From: Phyllobacterium calauticae
Lineage (GTDB): Bacteria; Pseudomonadota; Alphaproteobacteria; Rhizobiales; Rhizobiaceae
Direction: 5' to 3'
DNA length: 64,000 bases
Assembly (NCBI RefSeq): GCF_019991125.1
Contig: NZ_JAGENB010000002.1
Location: 496,001 to 560,000, forward strand
Part shown: positions 26,186 through 36,462 of the stretch, piece after piece
Position numbering within the stretch: the stretch's first letter is position 1
Layout of the letters: every line of letters begins with the position of its first letter
Notes under the pieces: generated by a model
The model's input: only the letters and a program-made list of their open reading frames with translations
Told to the model about the DNA's origin: nothing
The model's database searches: none
Program-made: the position numbers and the translations under genes

Positions 26186-27810
26186 CCCTGCTCGGTGATC
26201 CGGCGAGCGAGGGCCTTGTGCAGGTCGGGTGAGGCCCGGACCAGTGCCCGGCCGGCTTCCGACAGCGGCTGGCGCAGGATTTCCTCGGTCTTGCCGCGCT
26301 CGACGATCTTTCCCTCGGACATCACCATGACCGTATCGGTGATGGCCCGCGCCACGGCAAGATCGTGGGTGATGAACAGATAGGCGATGCCCAGCCGGTC
26401 GTTGAGGTCGGCGAAGAGATCGAGAATCTGCGCGCGGATCGACACGTCGAGGGCGGATACCGGCTCGTCGGCGACGATGAGTTTCGGTTCGGTGATGATG
26501 GCGCGGGCAATGGCGAGCCGCTGGCGCTGGCCGCCGGAAAACTCGTGCGGATATTTGTCCTTGTCGGCGCGCGGGATGCCGACCCGCTCCAGTGCGCGGT
26601 GCACCCGGTCGCGCCGCTCGCCGTCGGACAATTCGCGGTCGAGCAGATAGAGCGGCTCCGCGATCAGGCGCTCGGCCTTGTGGCGTGGATTGAAGGAACC
26701 GTAGGGGTCCTGAAACACCACCTGCATGTTGCGCCGCACCGGGCGCAGATCGTCCGGCGTCAGCTTGTCGATGCGCCGCCCGGCGAAATGAATCTGGCCG
26801 TCGGTCGGCCGGTCAAGCGCCAGAACCATGCGGGCGAGGGTGGACTTGCCGCAGCCGGACCGCCCGACAAGGGCCGTGGACTGCCCCGGCTTGATATCGA
26901 AAGTGACATCGTCCACCGCCCGGAAATCCGGATCGCGGCCGAACAGTCCCTTGCGGCGGCCCGGATAGGTGCGCGTGAGGTTGCGGATCGCCAGCAACGG
27001 GCCATCCGGGGTTGCCAGGGTCAGGTGATGCGCCGTGCGCTCCGGTACATGCATGGAGGCCTGTGCCAGCTGGCGCGTATAGGGATGCGTCTGCTCGCTC
27101 AGGATCTGCGTGGTTTCGCCGGTATCCATGACCTCGCCATGCCGCAGCACGGTGATCGAATGGGCCATGCCCGCGACCACGGCGAGGTCGTGGCTGATCA
27201 GCAGCAGGCCCATCCGTTCCTCGTCGACGAGGCTTTGCAGGAGGTCGAGAATCTGCGCCTGCAGGACGACATCGAGTGCGGTGGTGGGTTCGTCGGCAAT
27301 CAGCAGGCGCGGTTTGAGCGCGCAGGCGATGGCGATCACCACCCGCTGGCGCTGGCCGCCGGACAGTTCATGCGGATAGCGGCCGAGGGGGAATTTCGCC
27401 CCGGGCAGGCCGACCCGGTCGAGTATGGCGCGCGTCTGTTCCTCGGCGATGGCGCGGGTTGCGCCGGTGTGCAGCCTGATGCCTTCGGCCACCTGTTCGC
27501 CGATTGTCTTGACCGGGTTGAGGGCGGTCATCGGCTCCTGAAACACCATGCCGATCTCATTGCCGCGCAGGCGGCACATCTCCGCTTCGCTGGCTGTGAG
27601 CAGATCCTTGCCGCCGAAGTTGATTTGCCCGCCGGTCCGCGCGCCGCCCGGCAGCAGCTTCATGATGCTCAGCGCCGTCATGGATTTCCCCGAACCGGAT
27701 TCGCCGACAAGCGCGCGGATTTCGCCTGTCCTCACCGAAAGGTCGATGCCTTTCAGGGCCTCGAACGCGCCGATGCGCAGGGTCAGTTTGCTGATTTCAA
27801 GCAGGTTCAT
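26182..27810 (-). CDS. Oligopeptide/nickel-type ABC transporter, fused double ATPase (DppDF-like)
   Basis: This 542-residue protein carries two complete ABC domains in tandem. The first has Walker [10 protein letters not shown], signature [12 protein letters not shown] and Walker [13 protein letters not shown]. The second has Walker [10 protein letters not shown], signature [14 protein letters not shown] and Walker [13 protein letters not shown]. In most Dpp/Opp systems these are separate DppD and DppF proteins. I start it at the ATG at 27810, which overlaps the permease stop (ATGA); the frame extends upstream only across the permease. Its substrate follows that of the binding protein, which is not known. 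Confidence 0.92.
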   Translation of the reverse strand: MNLLEISKLTLRIGAFEALKGIDLSVRTGEIRALVGESGSGKSMTALSIMKLLPGGARTGGQINFGGKDLLTASEAEMCRLRGNEIGMVFQEPMTALNPVKTIGEQVAEGIRLHTGATRAIAEEQTRAILDRVGLPGAKFPLGRYPHELSGGQRQRVVIAIACALKPRLLIADEPTTALDVVLQAQILDLLQSLVDEERMGLLLISHDLAVVAGMAHSITVLRHGEVMDTGETTQILSEQTHPYTRQLAQASMHVPERTAHHLTLATPDGPLLAIRNLTRTYPGRRKGLFGRDPDFRAVDDVTFDIKPGQSTALVGRSGCGKSTLARMVLALDRPTDGQIHFAGRRIDKLTPDDLRPVRRNMQVVFQDPYGSFNPRHKAERLIAEPLYLLDRELSDGERRDRVHRALERVGIPRADKDKYPHEFSGGQRQRLAIARAIITEPKLIVADEPVSALDVSIRAQILDLFADLNDRLGIAYLFITHDLAVARAITDTVMVMSEGKIVERGKTEEILRQPLSEAGRALVRASPDLHKALARRITEQG

Positions 27811-28664
27811 GAACGCTCCCGCCGCATTTTCGGGTCGAGAACATCGCGCAGGCCATCGCCCAGAAGATTGAGCCCGAGCACGGTGATGACGATGGCGAGG
27901 CCGGGATAGAGCGCCATGTGCGGCGCCAGGCCGATCATGGTCTGCGCCTCGAACAGCATCCGCCCCCAGCTCGGCATGGGCGGCTGCGAGCCGAGGCCGA
28001 CATAGGACAGGCCCGCTTCCGCCAGGATGCCGAGGGAGAACTGGATGGTGCCCTGTACCACAAGAATGTTCATCATGTTGGGCAGGATGTGTTCGATGGT
28101 GATGAGCAGGCTGCTCTTGCCTGCTGCGCGGGCGGCCAGAATATATTCGCGCGGCCACAGCGACAGCGCGGCACCGCGGGCGACGCGGGCGAAGACCGGA
28201 ATGTTGAAAATACCGATGGCGATGATGGCGTTGATCGCGCCGGGGCCGAACACGGCCGTGATCATGACGGCGGAAAGCAGGGCCGGAAAGGCGAAGACGA
28301 GATCGTTGAAGCGCATCAGGGCTTCATCGATCATGCCGCTGCGGGCCGCTGCCCACAGGCCGAGCGGCACACCGATGCCGGCGCCGATGACGACGGACAC
28401 AAAGGCCACGGCAATGGAATTGCGGCTGCCGACCATGATCATCGACAGGATATCGCGGCCGAAATGGTCAGTGCCAAGCCAATGGGCCGAGGATGACGGT
28501 TTGAGCTTGCCGAGAATGTCGAAGGAGCCGACGGCATAGGGTGTCCAGATGAAGGAGAGCGCTGCCATCAATGCCAGCAGGACCGTGATCGTCAGGCCGA
28601 TGACGAAGGACCGGTTGGAAAAGGCCTTCGAGATGTTGGCCTGCCATTCCGTGGGTGCGCTCAT
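27807..28664 (-). CDS. Oligopeptide-type ABC transporter, permease (DppC-like)
   Basis: This 285-residue membrane protein has a short N-terminal cytoplasmic tail, a first transmembrane segment (FVIGLTITVLLALMAALSFIW) and the DppC/OppC hallmark LGTDHFGRDILSMIMVGSRNS. The ATPase-docking loop reads EYILAARAAGKSSLLITIEHILPNMMN. It overlaps both neighbours by four bases, so the operon is tightly coupled. Confidence 0.93.
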   Translation of the reverse strand: MSAPTEWQANISKAFSNRSFVIGLTITVLLALMAALSFIWTPYAVGSFDILGKLKPSSSAHWLGTDHFGRDILSMIMVGSRNSIAVAFVSVVIGAGIGVPLGLWAAARSGMIDEALMRFNDLVFAFPALLSAVMITAVFGPGAINAIIAIGIFNIPVFARVARGAALSLWPREYILAARAAGKSSLLITIEHILPNMMNILVVQGTIQFSLGILAEAGLSYVGLGSQPPMPSWGRMLFEAQTMIGLAPHMALYPGLAIVITVLGLNLLGDGLRDVLDPKMRRERS

Positions 28665-29608
28665 GAGCGGCCCCGCAGGCGCGGATCGACCAGCGCATAG
28701 GAAAGATCGACCAGAAGGTTGACGACGATGACCGCGGCGACCAGCAGCATGACGACGCCCTGGACCACTATGAGATCGCGCTGGGTGATCGCCTGGAACA
28801 CCAGGCGGCCCAGTCCGGGCAGGTAGAAGACATTCTCGATGATGATCGTACCGGCCAGCAGAAAGGCGAACTGCAGGCCGAGAATGGTCAGGACCGGGAT
28901 CAGGGCGTTGCGCAGGGCATGGCGGTACAGCACCTTGCGGCGGGTGAGGCCCTTGGCGCGGGCCGTGCGGATATAGTCCTCGCCAAGCACGTCGAGCAGC
29001 GCGGAACGGGTGACGCGGGCAAGGATGGCGGCCTGCGGCAGGCCAAGCGCGATGGAGGGCAGGATCAGCGACTTGAACCCGGCCCAGACACCGGCATTCC
29101 AGCCGGGAAAGCCACCGGCGGGAACGAGGCGCAGGCTGACGGCGAAGACATAGACCAGCAGCAGCGCGAACCAGAAATTGGGAATGGCAACGCCGACCTG
29201 CGCAATCGCCATCGTGCCGCTGTCAGCCATCGTGCCGCGCCGCGACGCCGAGAACAGGCCGACAGGAATGGCGATGACTGTCGACAGGAACAGCGAAATC
29301 AGCGCCAGCGGCAGGGAAACGGCGATGCGTTCGGTGATGAGGTTCAGGACGGGAACCGAATAGGTATAGGATTTGCCGAAATCGCCGACGAGGAGCCCGC
29401 CGATCCAGCTGGCATAGCGGACGAGCAGGGGCTGGTCGAGCCCCATCTGCTGCTGCAGGGCCCGCACGGCTTCCTCGGTGGCGTTCATGCCGAGCATCAG
29501 CCGCGCCGGATCGCCGGGCACGACGTCCAGCACGATGAACACGACGATGGAAGCAGCCAGCAGCGTCAGGATGCCGATCAGAATTCGCTTCGATACGTAG
29601 TTCAGCAT
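28661..29608 (-). CDS. Oligopeptide-type ABC transporter, permease (DppB-like)
   Basis: This 315-residue membrane protein begins MLNYVSKRILIGILTLLAASIVVFIVLDVVPGDPARLMLG, the typical DppB/OppB start. The docking loop is DYIRTARAKGLTRRKVLYRHALRNALIPVLT, followed by GTIIIENVFYLPGLGRLVFQAITQRD. It pairs with the DppC-like permease downstream. The binding protein gene upstream is separated by about 216 bases holding a second copy of the inverted-repeat element. Confidence 0.93.
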   Translation of the reverse strand: MLNYVSKRILIGILTLLAASIVVFIVLDVVPGDPARLMLGMNATEEAVRALQQQMGLDQPLLVRYASWIGGLLVGDFGKSYTYSVPVLNLITERIAVSLPLALISLFLSTVIAIPVGLFSASRRGTMADSGTMAIAQVGVAIPNFWFALLLVYVFAVSLRLVPAGGFPGWNAGVWAGFKSLILPSIALGLPQAAILARVTRSALLDVLGEDYIRTARAKGLTRRKVLYRHALRNALIPVLTILGLQFAFLLAGTIIIENVFYLPGLGRLVFQAITQRDLIVVQGVVMLLVAAVIVVNLLVDLSYALVDPRLRGRS

Positions 29609-29638
29609 GGGCTCTTTGACCCTGGGTAGAGTTGCTTA

Positions 29639-29797
29639 CCCCCCTCTGTCCTGCCGGACATCTCCCCCACAAGGGGGGAGATCAGCCTACATTGCCGTCT
29701 TTGCGAAATCTGAAACAGTTCCTGTTGTGCGAAAGCGTCCATGTCGATGTGATCTCCCCCCTTGTGGGGGAGATGCCCGACAGGGCAGAGGGGGGTG
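29639..29797. repeat. Paired inverted-repeat intergenic element (RIME-like), copy 2
   Basis: The arms at 29639-29685 and 29750-29797 match those of the element at 2059-2215 almost base for base, while the roughly 65-base centre differs. It lies inside the ABC operon between the binding protein and permease genes, where a strong stem in the mRNA could give unequal expression of binding protein and permeases. Confidence 0.85.
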
Positions 29798-29824
29798 CAA
29801 GAACCGTGCAGAGCCATCAATCGA

Positions 29825-31309
29825 TCATTCCGCCCATTTCACCGCCGTCAGGTCATTGGCCGGGATGGGGCCGTTTTCCCACAGTCCTTCGACCTTGGCA
29901 TCCCAGATGCCGGTTTTCGGCAGCTGGAAGAGAAAGGCGACCGGGGCGTCTGCAGCCAGAATTTTTTGCGCCTGCTGGTAGAGTTCGGTGCGCTTGGCCG
30001 TATCGGAGGTCGCCTCGATCTGCTTGATCACCTCACGGAAGGCCGGGCTGGTGTAGTTGAAATAGTAATTGTCGCGGGCAAAGATGTTGAGGTCGTTCGG
30101 CTCGGTGTGCGACACGATGGTCATGTCGTAATCCCTGCCTTTGAACACCTGCTCCAGCCACTGCGCCCATTCGACCGGAATGATTTCCGCTTCGATGCCG
30201 ATTTCACGCAATTCCGCGGCAATGATCTCGCCGCCACGGCGGGCATAGACGGGAGGCGGCAGCTTCAGCGTGGTCTTGAAGCCGTCGGGATGGCCGGCCT
30301 CCGCCAGCAGTTTCTTCGACAGGGCCGGATCGTAGGCGGACTCGGCCGTCAGGTCGATATAGGCGGGGTGGTGCGGCGGGAAAAACGAGCCGATGGGCGT
30401 TCCCAGGCCGAACATGGCGCCATCGATCAGGGTCTTGCGGTCGATGGCGTGGCCGATCGCCTGCCTGACCTTGAGATTGTCGAAGGGCGGCTTCTGGTTG
30501 TTCATGCCAAGGACGGTCTCGCCCTCCGTGGTGCCGATGACCACCTTGAAGCGCGGATCGGCCTGGAACTGCGGCACGGCCTCATAGCTGGGGAACACAG
30601 GGAACGCCTGCACGTCGCCGGCGAGCAGCGCTGCCGTCGCGGCGGCCGGATCGGGGATGATGCGGAACGTCGCCTTATCAAGGGCAACCGGCGCGCCCCA
30701 ATAGGCGGGATTTCTGGAGATGACGATCTGCGAGCCCTTGGCCCAGGTGTCGAATTTGAAAGGCCCGGTGCCGACGGGCTTTTCCTTGTTGGTGTCGGCG
30801 CTTTCCGGCGCGACGATGACTGCGGCGGCCCAGCCCATATTGTAGAGGAAATCGCCATTGGGCTGTTTGAGCGTGACCTTGACGGTCAGCGGATCGACGA
30901 CCTCCACCGTGTCGATGGCGGCGAACAGCGGCTTTTGCGGGTTGACGGATTTTTCGTCGCGCGCCCGGTCGAGCGAGAATTTGACATCCTGCGCGTCAAA
31001 GGCCGTGCCATCGTGGAATTTCACGTCCTTGTGCAGCTTGAAAGTATAGATCTTGCCGTCGTCCGACACGGTCCAGCTCTCGGCGAGGGCTGGCAGAACC
31101 TCGCCCTTGGCATTGATGCGTGTCAGCCCCTCGAACACATTGGCGTAGACCACTTCGCCGATCGCCGTGGCTGCACCGGCGGTCGGATCGAGGTGCGGCG
31201 GTTCCAAGACGACGCCCAGCACGAGGTCGGTTTTGGCGGCAAGGGATGCGGTGGTGGAAAGCAGGACAAGCGCGCTGGCCGCAAGGGCCGACTTCCAGAA
31301 TTTGTTCAT
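29825..31309 (-). CDS. ABC transporter periplasmic solute-binding protein, family 5
   Basis: This 494-residue secreted protein of the DppA/OppA family has a signal peptide (MNKFWKSALAASALVLLSTTASLAA) and the SBP_bac_5 pattern VVYANVFEGLTRINAKGEVLPALAESW, followed by YTFKLHKDVKFHDGTAFDAQDVKFSLDRA. The ligand could be a peptide, opine or other amino-acid conjugate. An M20 deacylase gene directly upstream suggests that the imported compound is hydrolysed in the cytosol. A GGGAGA ribosome site precedes the ATG. Confidence 0.93.
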   Translation of the reverse strand: MNKFWKSALAASALVLLSTTASLAAKTDLVLGVVLEPPHLDPTAGAATAIGEVVYANVFEGLTRINAKGEVLPALAESWTVSDDGKIYTFKLHKDVKFHDGTAFDAQDVKFSLDRARDEKSVNPQKPLFAAIDTVEVVDPLTVKVTLKQPNGDFLYNMGWAAAVIVAPESADTNKEKPVGTGPFKFDTWAKGSQIVISRNPAYWGAPVALDKATFRIIPDPAAATAALLAGDVQAFPVFPSYEAVPQFQADPRFKVVIGTTEGETVLGMNNQKPPFDNLKVRQAIGHAIDRKTLIDGAMFGLGTPIGSFFPPHHPAYIDLTAESAYDPALSKKLLAEAGHPDGFKTTLKLPPPVYARRGGEIIAAELREIGIEAEIIPVEWAQWLEQVFKGRDYDMTIVSHTEPNDLNIFARDNYYFNYTSPAFREVIKQIEATSDTAKRTELYQQAQKILAADAPVAFLFQLPKTGIWDAKVEGLWENGPIPANDLTAVKWAE

Positions 31310-31378
31310 TCAACGTCTCCCAAGGACTTTGCCGTAAACCCCGTGCAGATCAGCACATTTTTGTTTTGAGAACCATGC

Positions 31379-32650
31379 CTAGATTGAGCCGGACAGCAGA
31401 ACTTTCAGGCCGAGCGCCATGACCTTTGCCGACTCGACCATGTCCTCGATGCCCACATATTCGTCGGGACGGTGGGCGAGGTCGAGAATACCCGGCCCGT
31501 AGGCGATGCAATCATGCAGCAGGCCGATGCGGGCGATGTGCTTCTGGTCATAGGTGCCGGGCGAAATGACATATTCCGGCTCCTTGCCGAAGACGTCGCG
31601 GATGCCCTGCGCAACGGCGGTGACCACGGGCGCGTCGCGCTCGGTCATCAGCGGCTGCACCTCCATGATGTCGCGGATGTTGTAGTGGAATTTCGGCCGC
31701 TCCCATTGCAGCCGGTCGAGGATCGACGTCACCTCGCGCTTGACCTCGACGATGTCTTCTTCGAGCAGGAAGCGCCGGTCGATGACGAGGCGACAGGAAT
31801 CCGGCACGTTGGGCGAGGGCAGGCCGGAATAATCATCGGTCTGGCCGCCATGGATCGAATTGATGTTCATGGTGGAGCGCTTGGCGCCTTCCGGCACCAC
31901 GGGCATGCGGGTCTGCTTCTTGTCGAGCGCCGGAAACAGCTCCTTTTCAAAAGCGTCGAGCACCGCGCCCATGTGGCGCACGGCGCAATCGCCGAGAAAC
32001 GGCATGGAGCCATGGGCAATCTCGCCCTTGGTCTCGATCTCGGCCCACCAGACGCCGCGATGGCCAAGGCAGATGCGGTCCTTGTTCAGCGGCTCGGGAA
32101 TGATGACGTGGTCGACGCGCGGCTTTGAGAAAAAGCCCTTGCTGGCGAGATAGGCGACGCCGCCGAAACCGCCGGATTCCTCGTCCACCGTGCCTGAAAT
32201 CTCGATCGAACCGGCAAAGTCCGGATAGACTTCAAGGAAGGCCTCGGCTGCGATGATCGAAGCGGCAAGCCCGCCCTTCATGTCGCAGGCGCCGCGCCCG
32301 TAGACTTTCCCGTCTTTTACCACGCCCTCGAACGGGTCGACCGTCCAGCCTTCGCCCGCATCGACCACGTCGATATGCGAATTGAAATGCACGGTCTGGC
32401 CAGGTGTCCGGCCATCAAAGCGCGCGACGATATTGGTGCGCGGATAGCGGTCCGTATCGCCGGGTGTACCTTCGCCGCGAATCAGCTGGGTCTCGAAACC
32501 GCTCTTCTTCAACCGTTGCGCGATAAATTCAGCGCAGGGTGCATAGGCTTCACCGGGTGGATTGACCGTGGGAAAGCGTATGAGATCACGGGTCAGCGCA
32601 ACGAGGTCGTCACGCCGCTTTTCGATTGCACGGGAGAGCTTTTCATCCAT
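31379..32650 (-). CDS. M20 family metallopeptidase/deacylase (ArgE/DapE-like)
   Basis: This 423-residue zinc hydrolase has the metal-site motifs of the M20 family: HFNSHIDVVDAGEGW (first zinc His/Asp), GRGACDMKGGLAAS and the catalytic Glu pair in TVDEESGGFGG. Family members cleave N-acyl amino acids or dipeptides. It is the first gene of the minus-strand peptide-type ABC operon, so it probably hydrolyses the imported substrate. The precise substrate is unknown, and the annotation acetylornithine deacetylase should not be assumed. Confidence 0.9.
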   Translation of the reverse strand: MDEKLSRAIEKRRDDLVALTRDLIRFPTVNPPGEAYAPCAEFIAQRLKKSGFETQLIRGEGTPGDTDRYPRTNIVARFDGRTPGQTVHFNSHIDVVDAGEGWTVDPFEGVVKDGKVYGRGACDMKGGLAASIIAAEAFLEVYPDFAGSIEISGTVDEESGGFGGVAYLASKGFFSKPRVDHVIIPEPLNKDRICLGHRGVWWAEIETKGEIAHGSMPFLGDCAVRHMGAVLDAFEKELFPALDKKQTRMPVVPEGAKRSTMNINSIHGGQTDDYSGLPSPNVPDSCRLVIDRRFLLEEDIVEVKREVTSILDRLQWERPKFHYNIRDIMEVQPLMTERDAPVVTAVAQGIRDVFGKEPEYVISPGTYDQKHIARIGLLHDCIAYGPGILDLAHRPDEYVGIEDMVESAKVMALGLKVLLSGSI

Positions 32651-32807
32651 TGGTATATCAAATCAGCCTTGGCGACGATTTGGCAAGAGGCAACTTCTTG
32701 GCAAATCATATGATGCCGTTTTCCTGGTGAGATGTCGTTAGAGTGTTTGGTAGATTGGAATTGTTCTTATAAAACAGGGATTCTGTGACAAGCGAGGCAA
32801 TCACCCC

Positions 32808-35660
32808 ATGCAAACCGAACCGTACATTGCCCTGTCGGCGCCGGTGGGTGACACAATCGCCAAGACAACCTGCTACATGTGCGCCTGCCGCTGCGGCATC
32901 AATGTGCATCTGAAGGACGGCAAGGTCCGCTACATCGAAGGCAACCGCGATCACCCGATCAACAAGGGGGTGTTGTGCGCCAAAGGTTCGGCCGGAATCA
33001 TGCAGCATTATTCGCCGGCGCGGTTGCGTGCGCCGCTGTTGCGGACCGGGCCGCGCGGATCGGGCGAGTTCAAGGAAATCAGCTGGGAAGAGGCGCTGTC
33101 GCTTGCCGTCGACTGGCTGCAGCCGGTGCGCGAGACCGCGCCGCAGAAACTGGCCTTCTTCACCGGCCGCGACCAGTCGCAGGCCCTAACCAGTTTCTGG
33201 GCGCAGAATTTCGGCACGCCCAATTACGCTGCCCATGGCGGGTTTTGTTCGGTCAACATGGCGGCGGCGGGTATCTATACGATCGGTGGTGCCTTCTGGG
33301 AATTCGGCGCGCCGGACTGGGACAAGACCAAACTGTTCGTGCTGTTCGGTGTGGCCGAGGATCATGATTCCAACCCGATCAAGATGGGCATTTCCAAGCT
33401 GAAGCAGAATGGCGCGCGGTTCGTCTCGGTCAATCCTGTGCGCACGGGCTATTCAGCGGTGGCAGACAACTGGATCGGGATCCGTCCCGGTACCGACGGG
33501 CTGCTGATCCTGGCGATCATCCATGAACTGTTCCGCAACGGCCGGATCGATCTCGATTATCTCCAGCGCTACACCAATGCGCCGTGGCTGGTGATCGACG
33601 ACGAGGGCAAGGAGGATCACGGCCTGTTCCTGCGTGACGATCTCGGCAAGGCGCTGGTGCGCGATCGCAAAACCGGTGCGCTGGTGCGTTTTGACGAGCC
33701 GGGTCACGTCGCCGATCTGAACGCCGATTTCACCACGGATGCCGACCGCAAGGTGCGCAGCGTCCTGCGGCTGATGGCGGAAAAATATCTCGACCCGCAA
33801 TATGCGCCCGATGCCGTCGCTGCTGAAACCGGTGTATCGGCAGCGACCATCAAAGGTCTGGCTGCGGAAATCGCGCGGGTAGCGTTCGAGGAGGAGATTG
33901 TCCTCAACCAGCCGTGGACCGACATGAAGGGCGAGCAGCACGATGTGATGATCGGCCGCCCGGTGACCTTCCATGCCATGCGCGGCATTTCGGCCCATTC
34001 CAACGGCTTTCAGTCGGCGCGGGCGCTGCATGTGCTGCAGACGATCATCGGCTCCATCGATTGCCCCGGCGGCTATCGCTACAAGCCGCCCTATCCGAAA
34101 CCGGCCAGCGCCCATCCACGCCCGCACGGCCGGGCGGAGCACGTCACGCCGGGCAAGCCGCTCGCCGGGCCGCATCTCGGCTATCCCCTTGGGCCGGAGG
34201 ACCTGCTGGTCGATGCGGATGGCAAGCCACAGCGCATCGACAAGGCTTTTTCGTGGGAAGCGCCGCTGTCCGCCCATGGCATGATGCATATGGTGATCGC
34301 CAATGCCCATGCGGGCGATCCCTATCCGGTGGACGTGCTGTTCCTCTACATGGCGAACATGGCGTGGAATTCGTCGATGAATACGCGCGGCACCATTAAA
34401 ATGCTGGAAGCGCGCGATGAAGCGACGGGCGAGTACAAAATTCCAAAGATCATCTATTCCGACGCCTACTCCTCGGAGATGGTCGCCTATGCCGATCTTG
34501 TGCTGCCGGATACGACCTATCTTGAGCGGCACGATTGCATTTCGCTGCTCGACCGGCCGATTTCCGAGCCGGAAGCCGCGTGCGATGCCATCCGCTGGCC
34601 GGTGCTGGAACCGGACCGCAATGTGCGCGGTTTTCAGTCAGTGCTGATCGATCTTGGCGCACGGCTGAAATTGCCGGGTTTCGTCAATGAACAGGGCGGG
34701 GCGCTCTACAAGGATTATGCCGATTACATCGTCAATCACCAGCGCAAGCCGGGCATCGGTCCGCTGTCGGGCTGGCGCGATGCGGACGGTACAGGCGAGG
34801 GGCGCGGAACGCCGAACCCGGACCAGCTGAAAAACTACATCGGCAACGGCGCTTTCTGGATGAAGCACATTCCGGAGGAGGCGCTGTATTTCAAGCATCA
34901 CAATGCCGCCTACCAGCAGTTCGCCATCGATACCGGCTTTTTCGATACGCCGCAGCCGGTGACGATCCAGCTCTATGTGGAGACGCTGCAAAAATTCCGC
35001 CTGTCGGCGCTGGGCACCCGCAAGCCGGTTGCGCCGGAACAATACCGGCAGCGGCTGCTGGAGTGCTTCGATCCGCTGCCTCTGTGGTACCGGCCGTTCG
35101 AGGAACAGGGTGTCGATACCAAGGCTTTCCCCTACCATGCGATCACGCAGCGCCCCATGGCGATGTATCATTCCTGGGGCTCGCAGAATGCCTGGCTGCG
35201 GCAGATCCACACCAAGAACCCGCTCTATGTGCCGGGCGGCATTTGCGATGAGCTGGGATTGAAGGATGGTGACTGGGTCTGGGTGACGTCGCATCACGGC
35301 CGCATCAAGTGTGAGATCGCGCGCACCGAGGCGGTGAACGACAGGACCATGTGGACCTGGAATGCCATCGGCAAGCGCAGCGGCGCCTGGGCGCTCGACA
35401 GGAATGCGCCGGAGGCGACCAAGGGCTTTCTGCTCAACCATCTCATCCATGAACTGCTGCCGCCGAAAGCCGATGGCATGCGCTGGTCGAATTCCGATCC
35501 GATCACCGGGCAGGCGGCCTGGTACGATTTGCGCGTGCGCATCGAGAAGGCGGAGGCGGGTGAGGCGGTGAGCGAGCCGCATTTCTCGACGCTGCACCGG
35601 CCCGGCAATCAGCCGGAGCCGGCGGATCAATTGCGCTACGGACAGGAGTGGACGACATGA
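32808..35660 (+). CDS. soeA: Molybdopterin oxidoreductase, probable sulfite dehydrogenase subunit SoeA
   Basis: This 950-residue protein is a DMSO-reductase-family molybdopterin enzyme. It starts with a [4Fe-4S] motif, C22-x2-C25-x3-C29 and C57, and continues with MopB sequence including FTGRDQSQALTSFWAQNFGTPNYAAHGGFCSVNM and a C-terminal MGD-binding domain (TQRPMAMYHSWGSQNAWLRQIHTKNPLYV). There is no Tat signal, so it stays in the cytosol. With the four-cluster ferredoxin and DmsC-like anchor behind it, it fits the cytoplasm-facing SoeABC sulfite dehydrogenase. Thiosulfate, polysulfide or DMSO-type activity cannot be excluded from sequence. Confidence 0.75.
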   Translation: MQTEPYIALSAPVGDTIAKTTCYMCACRCGINVHLKDGKVRYIEGNRDHPINKGVLCAKGSAGIMQHYSPARLRAPLLRTGPRGSGEFKEISWEEALSLAVDWLQPVRETAPQKLAFFTGRDQSQALTSFWAQNFGTPNYAAHGGFCSVNMAAAGIYTIGGAFWEFGAPDWDKTKLFVLFGVAEDHDSNPIKMGISKLKQNGARFVSVNPVRTGYSAVADNWIGIRPGTDGLLILAIIHELFRNGRIDLDYLQRYTNAPWLVIDDEGKEDHGLFLRDDLGKALVRDRKTGALVRFDEPGHVADLNADFTTDADRKVRSVLRLMAEKYLDPQYAPDAVAAETGVSAATIKGLAAEIARVAFEEEIVLNQPWTDMKGEQHDVMIGRPVTFHAMRGISAHSNGFQSARALHVLQTIIGSIDCPGGYRYKPPYPKPASAHPRPHGRAEHVTPGKPLAGPHLGYPLGPEDLLVDADGKPQRIDKAFSWEAPLSAHGMMHMVIANAHAGDPYPVDVLFLYMANMAWNSSMNTRGTIKMLEARDEATGEYKIPKIIYSDAYSSEMVAYADLVLPDTTYLERHDCISLLDRPISEPEAACDAIRWPVLEPDRNVRGFQSVLIDLGARLKLPGFVNEQGGALYKDYADYIVNHQRKPGIGPLSGWRDADGTGEGRGTPNPDQLKNYIGNGAFWMKHIPEEALYFKHHNAAYQQFAIDTGFFDTPQPVTIQLYVETLQKFRLSALGTRKPVAPEQYRQRLLECFDPLPLWYRPFEEQGVDTKAFPYHAITQRPMAMYHSWGSQNAWLRQIHTKNPLYVPGGICDELGLKDGDWVWVTSHHGRIKCEIARTEAVNDRTMWTWNAIGKRSGAWALDRNAPEATKGFLLNHLIHELLPPKADGMRWSNSDPITGQAAWYDLRVRIEKAEAGEAVSEPHFSTLHRPGNQPEPADQLRYGQEWTT

Positions 35661-36424
35661 CCAGCCTGCCGCAAACCCGCAGTGCCAAAAAACTTGGCCT
35701 TGTCATTGATCTCGATGTCTGCGTCGGCTGCCATGCCTGCGTCATCAGCTGCAAGGAGTGGAATACCGGCGCCTATGGCAATGCGCTGTCGGACCAGCAC
35801 CCCTATGGCGACGATGTTTCCGGCACCTTCCTCAACCGCATTCACAGCTTTGAGGTGGTGCCGGACGGCGGACAGGTGATCGGCGAAGCGGGCGACGCGC
35901 GGGTGGTGCATTTCCCGAAATCCTGCCTGCACTGCGAGGATGCGCCCTGCGTGACGGTCTGTCCGACCGGTGCGTCGTACAAGCGGGCCGAGGACGGCAT
36001 TGTGCTTGTCGACGAGGACAAGTGCATCGGCTGCGGTCTCTGTGCCTGGTCCTGCGCCTACGGCGCGCGGGAAATGGATCTGGCGGCAGGTGTCATGAAG
36101 AAGTGCACGCTGTGCGTGGACCGCATCTATAACGAAACGCTGCAGCAGGAAGACCGGGTGCCGTCCTGCGTGCGCACATGCCCGGCCAATGCCCGCCATT
36201 ACGGCGATCTCGGCGATCCTACATCCGAGGTGTCGGTCATGGTCGCGGAGCGGGGCGGGTTCGATCTGATGCCGGAGCAGGAGACCCGGCCGACCAACAA
36301 ATATCTGCCGCCGCGCGCCCGTACGGCATTGGCCAGCGCCGCGCCGATGATTCCGCTTGCAGAGCACACCGAAGGCGCGAGTGGGTTCTTTGCCTGGCTC
36401 GACAAAACGCTGGACCGGATTTGA
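35657..36424 (+). CDS. soeB: 4Fe-4S ferredoxin subunit, SoeB/DmsB-like
   Basis: This 255-residue electron-transfer subunit has the sixteen-Cys pattern of four [4Fe-4S] clusters: CVGCHACVISCKEW, CLHCEDAPCVTVCPTGA, CIGCGLCAWSCAYGARE and CTLCVDRIYN with CVRTCPANARHYGD. I chose the ATG at 35657 because it overlaps the soeA stop (ATGA) and an ACAGGAG site lies upstream. It carries electrons between the molybdenum subunit and the membrane anchor. Confidence 0.85.
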   Translation: MTSLPQTRSAKKLGLVIDLDVCVGCHACVISCKEWNTGAYGNALSDQHPYGDDVSGTFLNRIHSFEVVPDGGQVIGEAGDARVVHFPKSCLHCEDAPCVTVCPTGASYKRAEDGIVLVDEDKCIGCGLCAWSCAYGAREMDLAAGVMKKCTLCVDRIYNETLQQEDRVPSCVRTCPANARHYGDLGDPTSEVSVMVAERGGFDLMPEQETRPTNKYLPPRARTALASAAPMIPLAEHTEGASGFFAWLDKTLDRI

Positions 36425-36462
36425 ACATGAGTTTGTTTTTTGACACCCCGAGGATGCACTGA

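Noticed and set aside
26365-27909. Long plus-strand open frame (514 codons) opposite the double ABC ATPase
   Set aside because: Antisense to conserved ABC motifs, with no family resemblance or ribosome site; a GC artefact.
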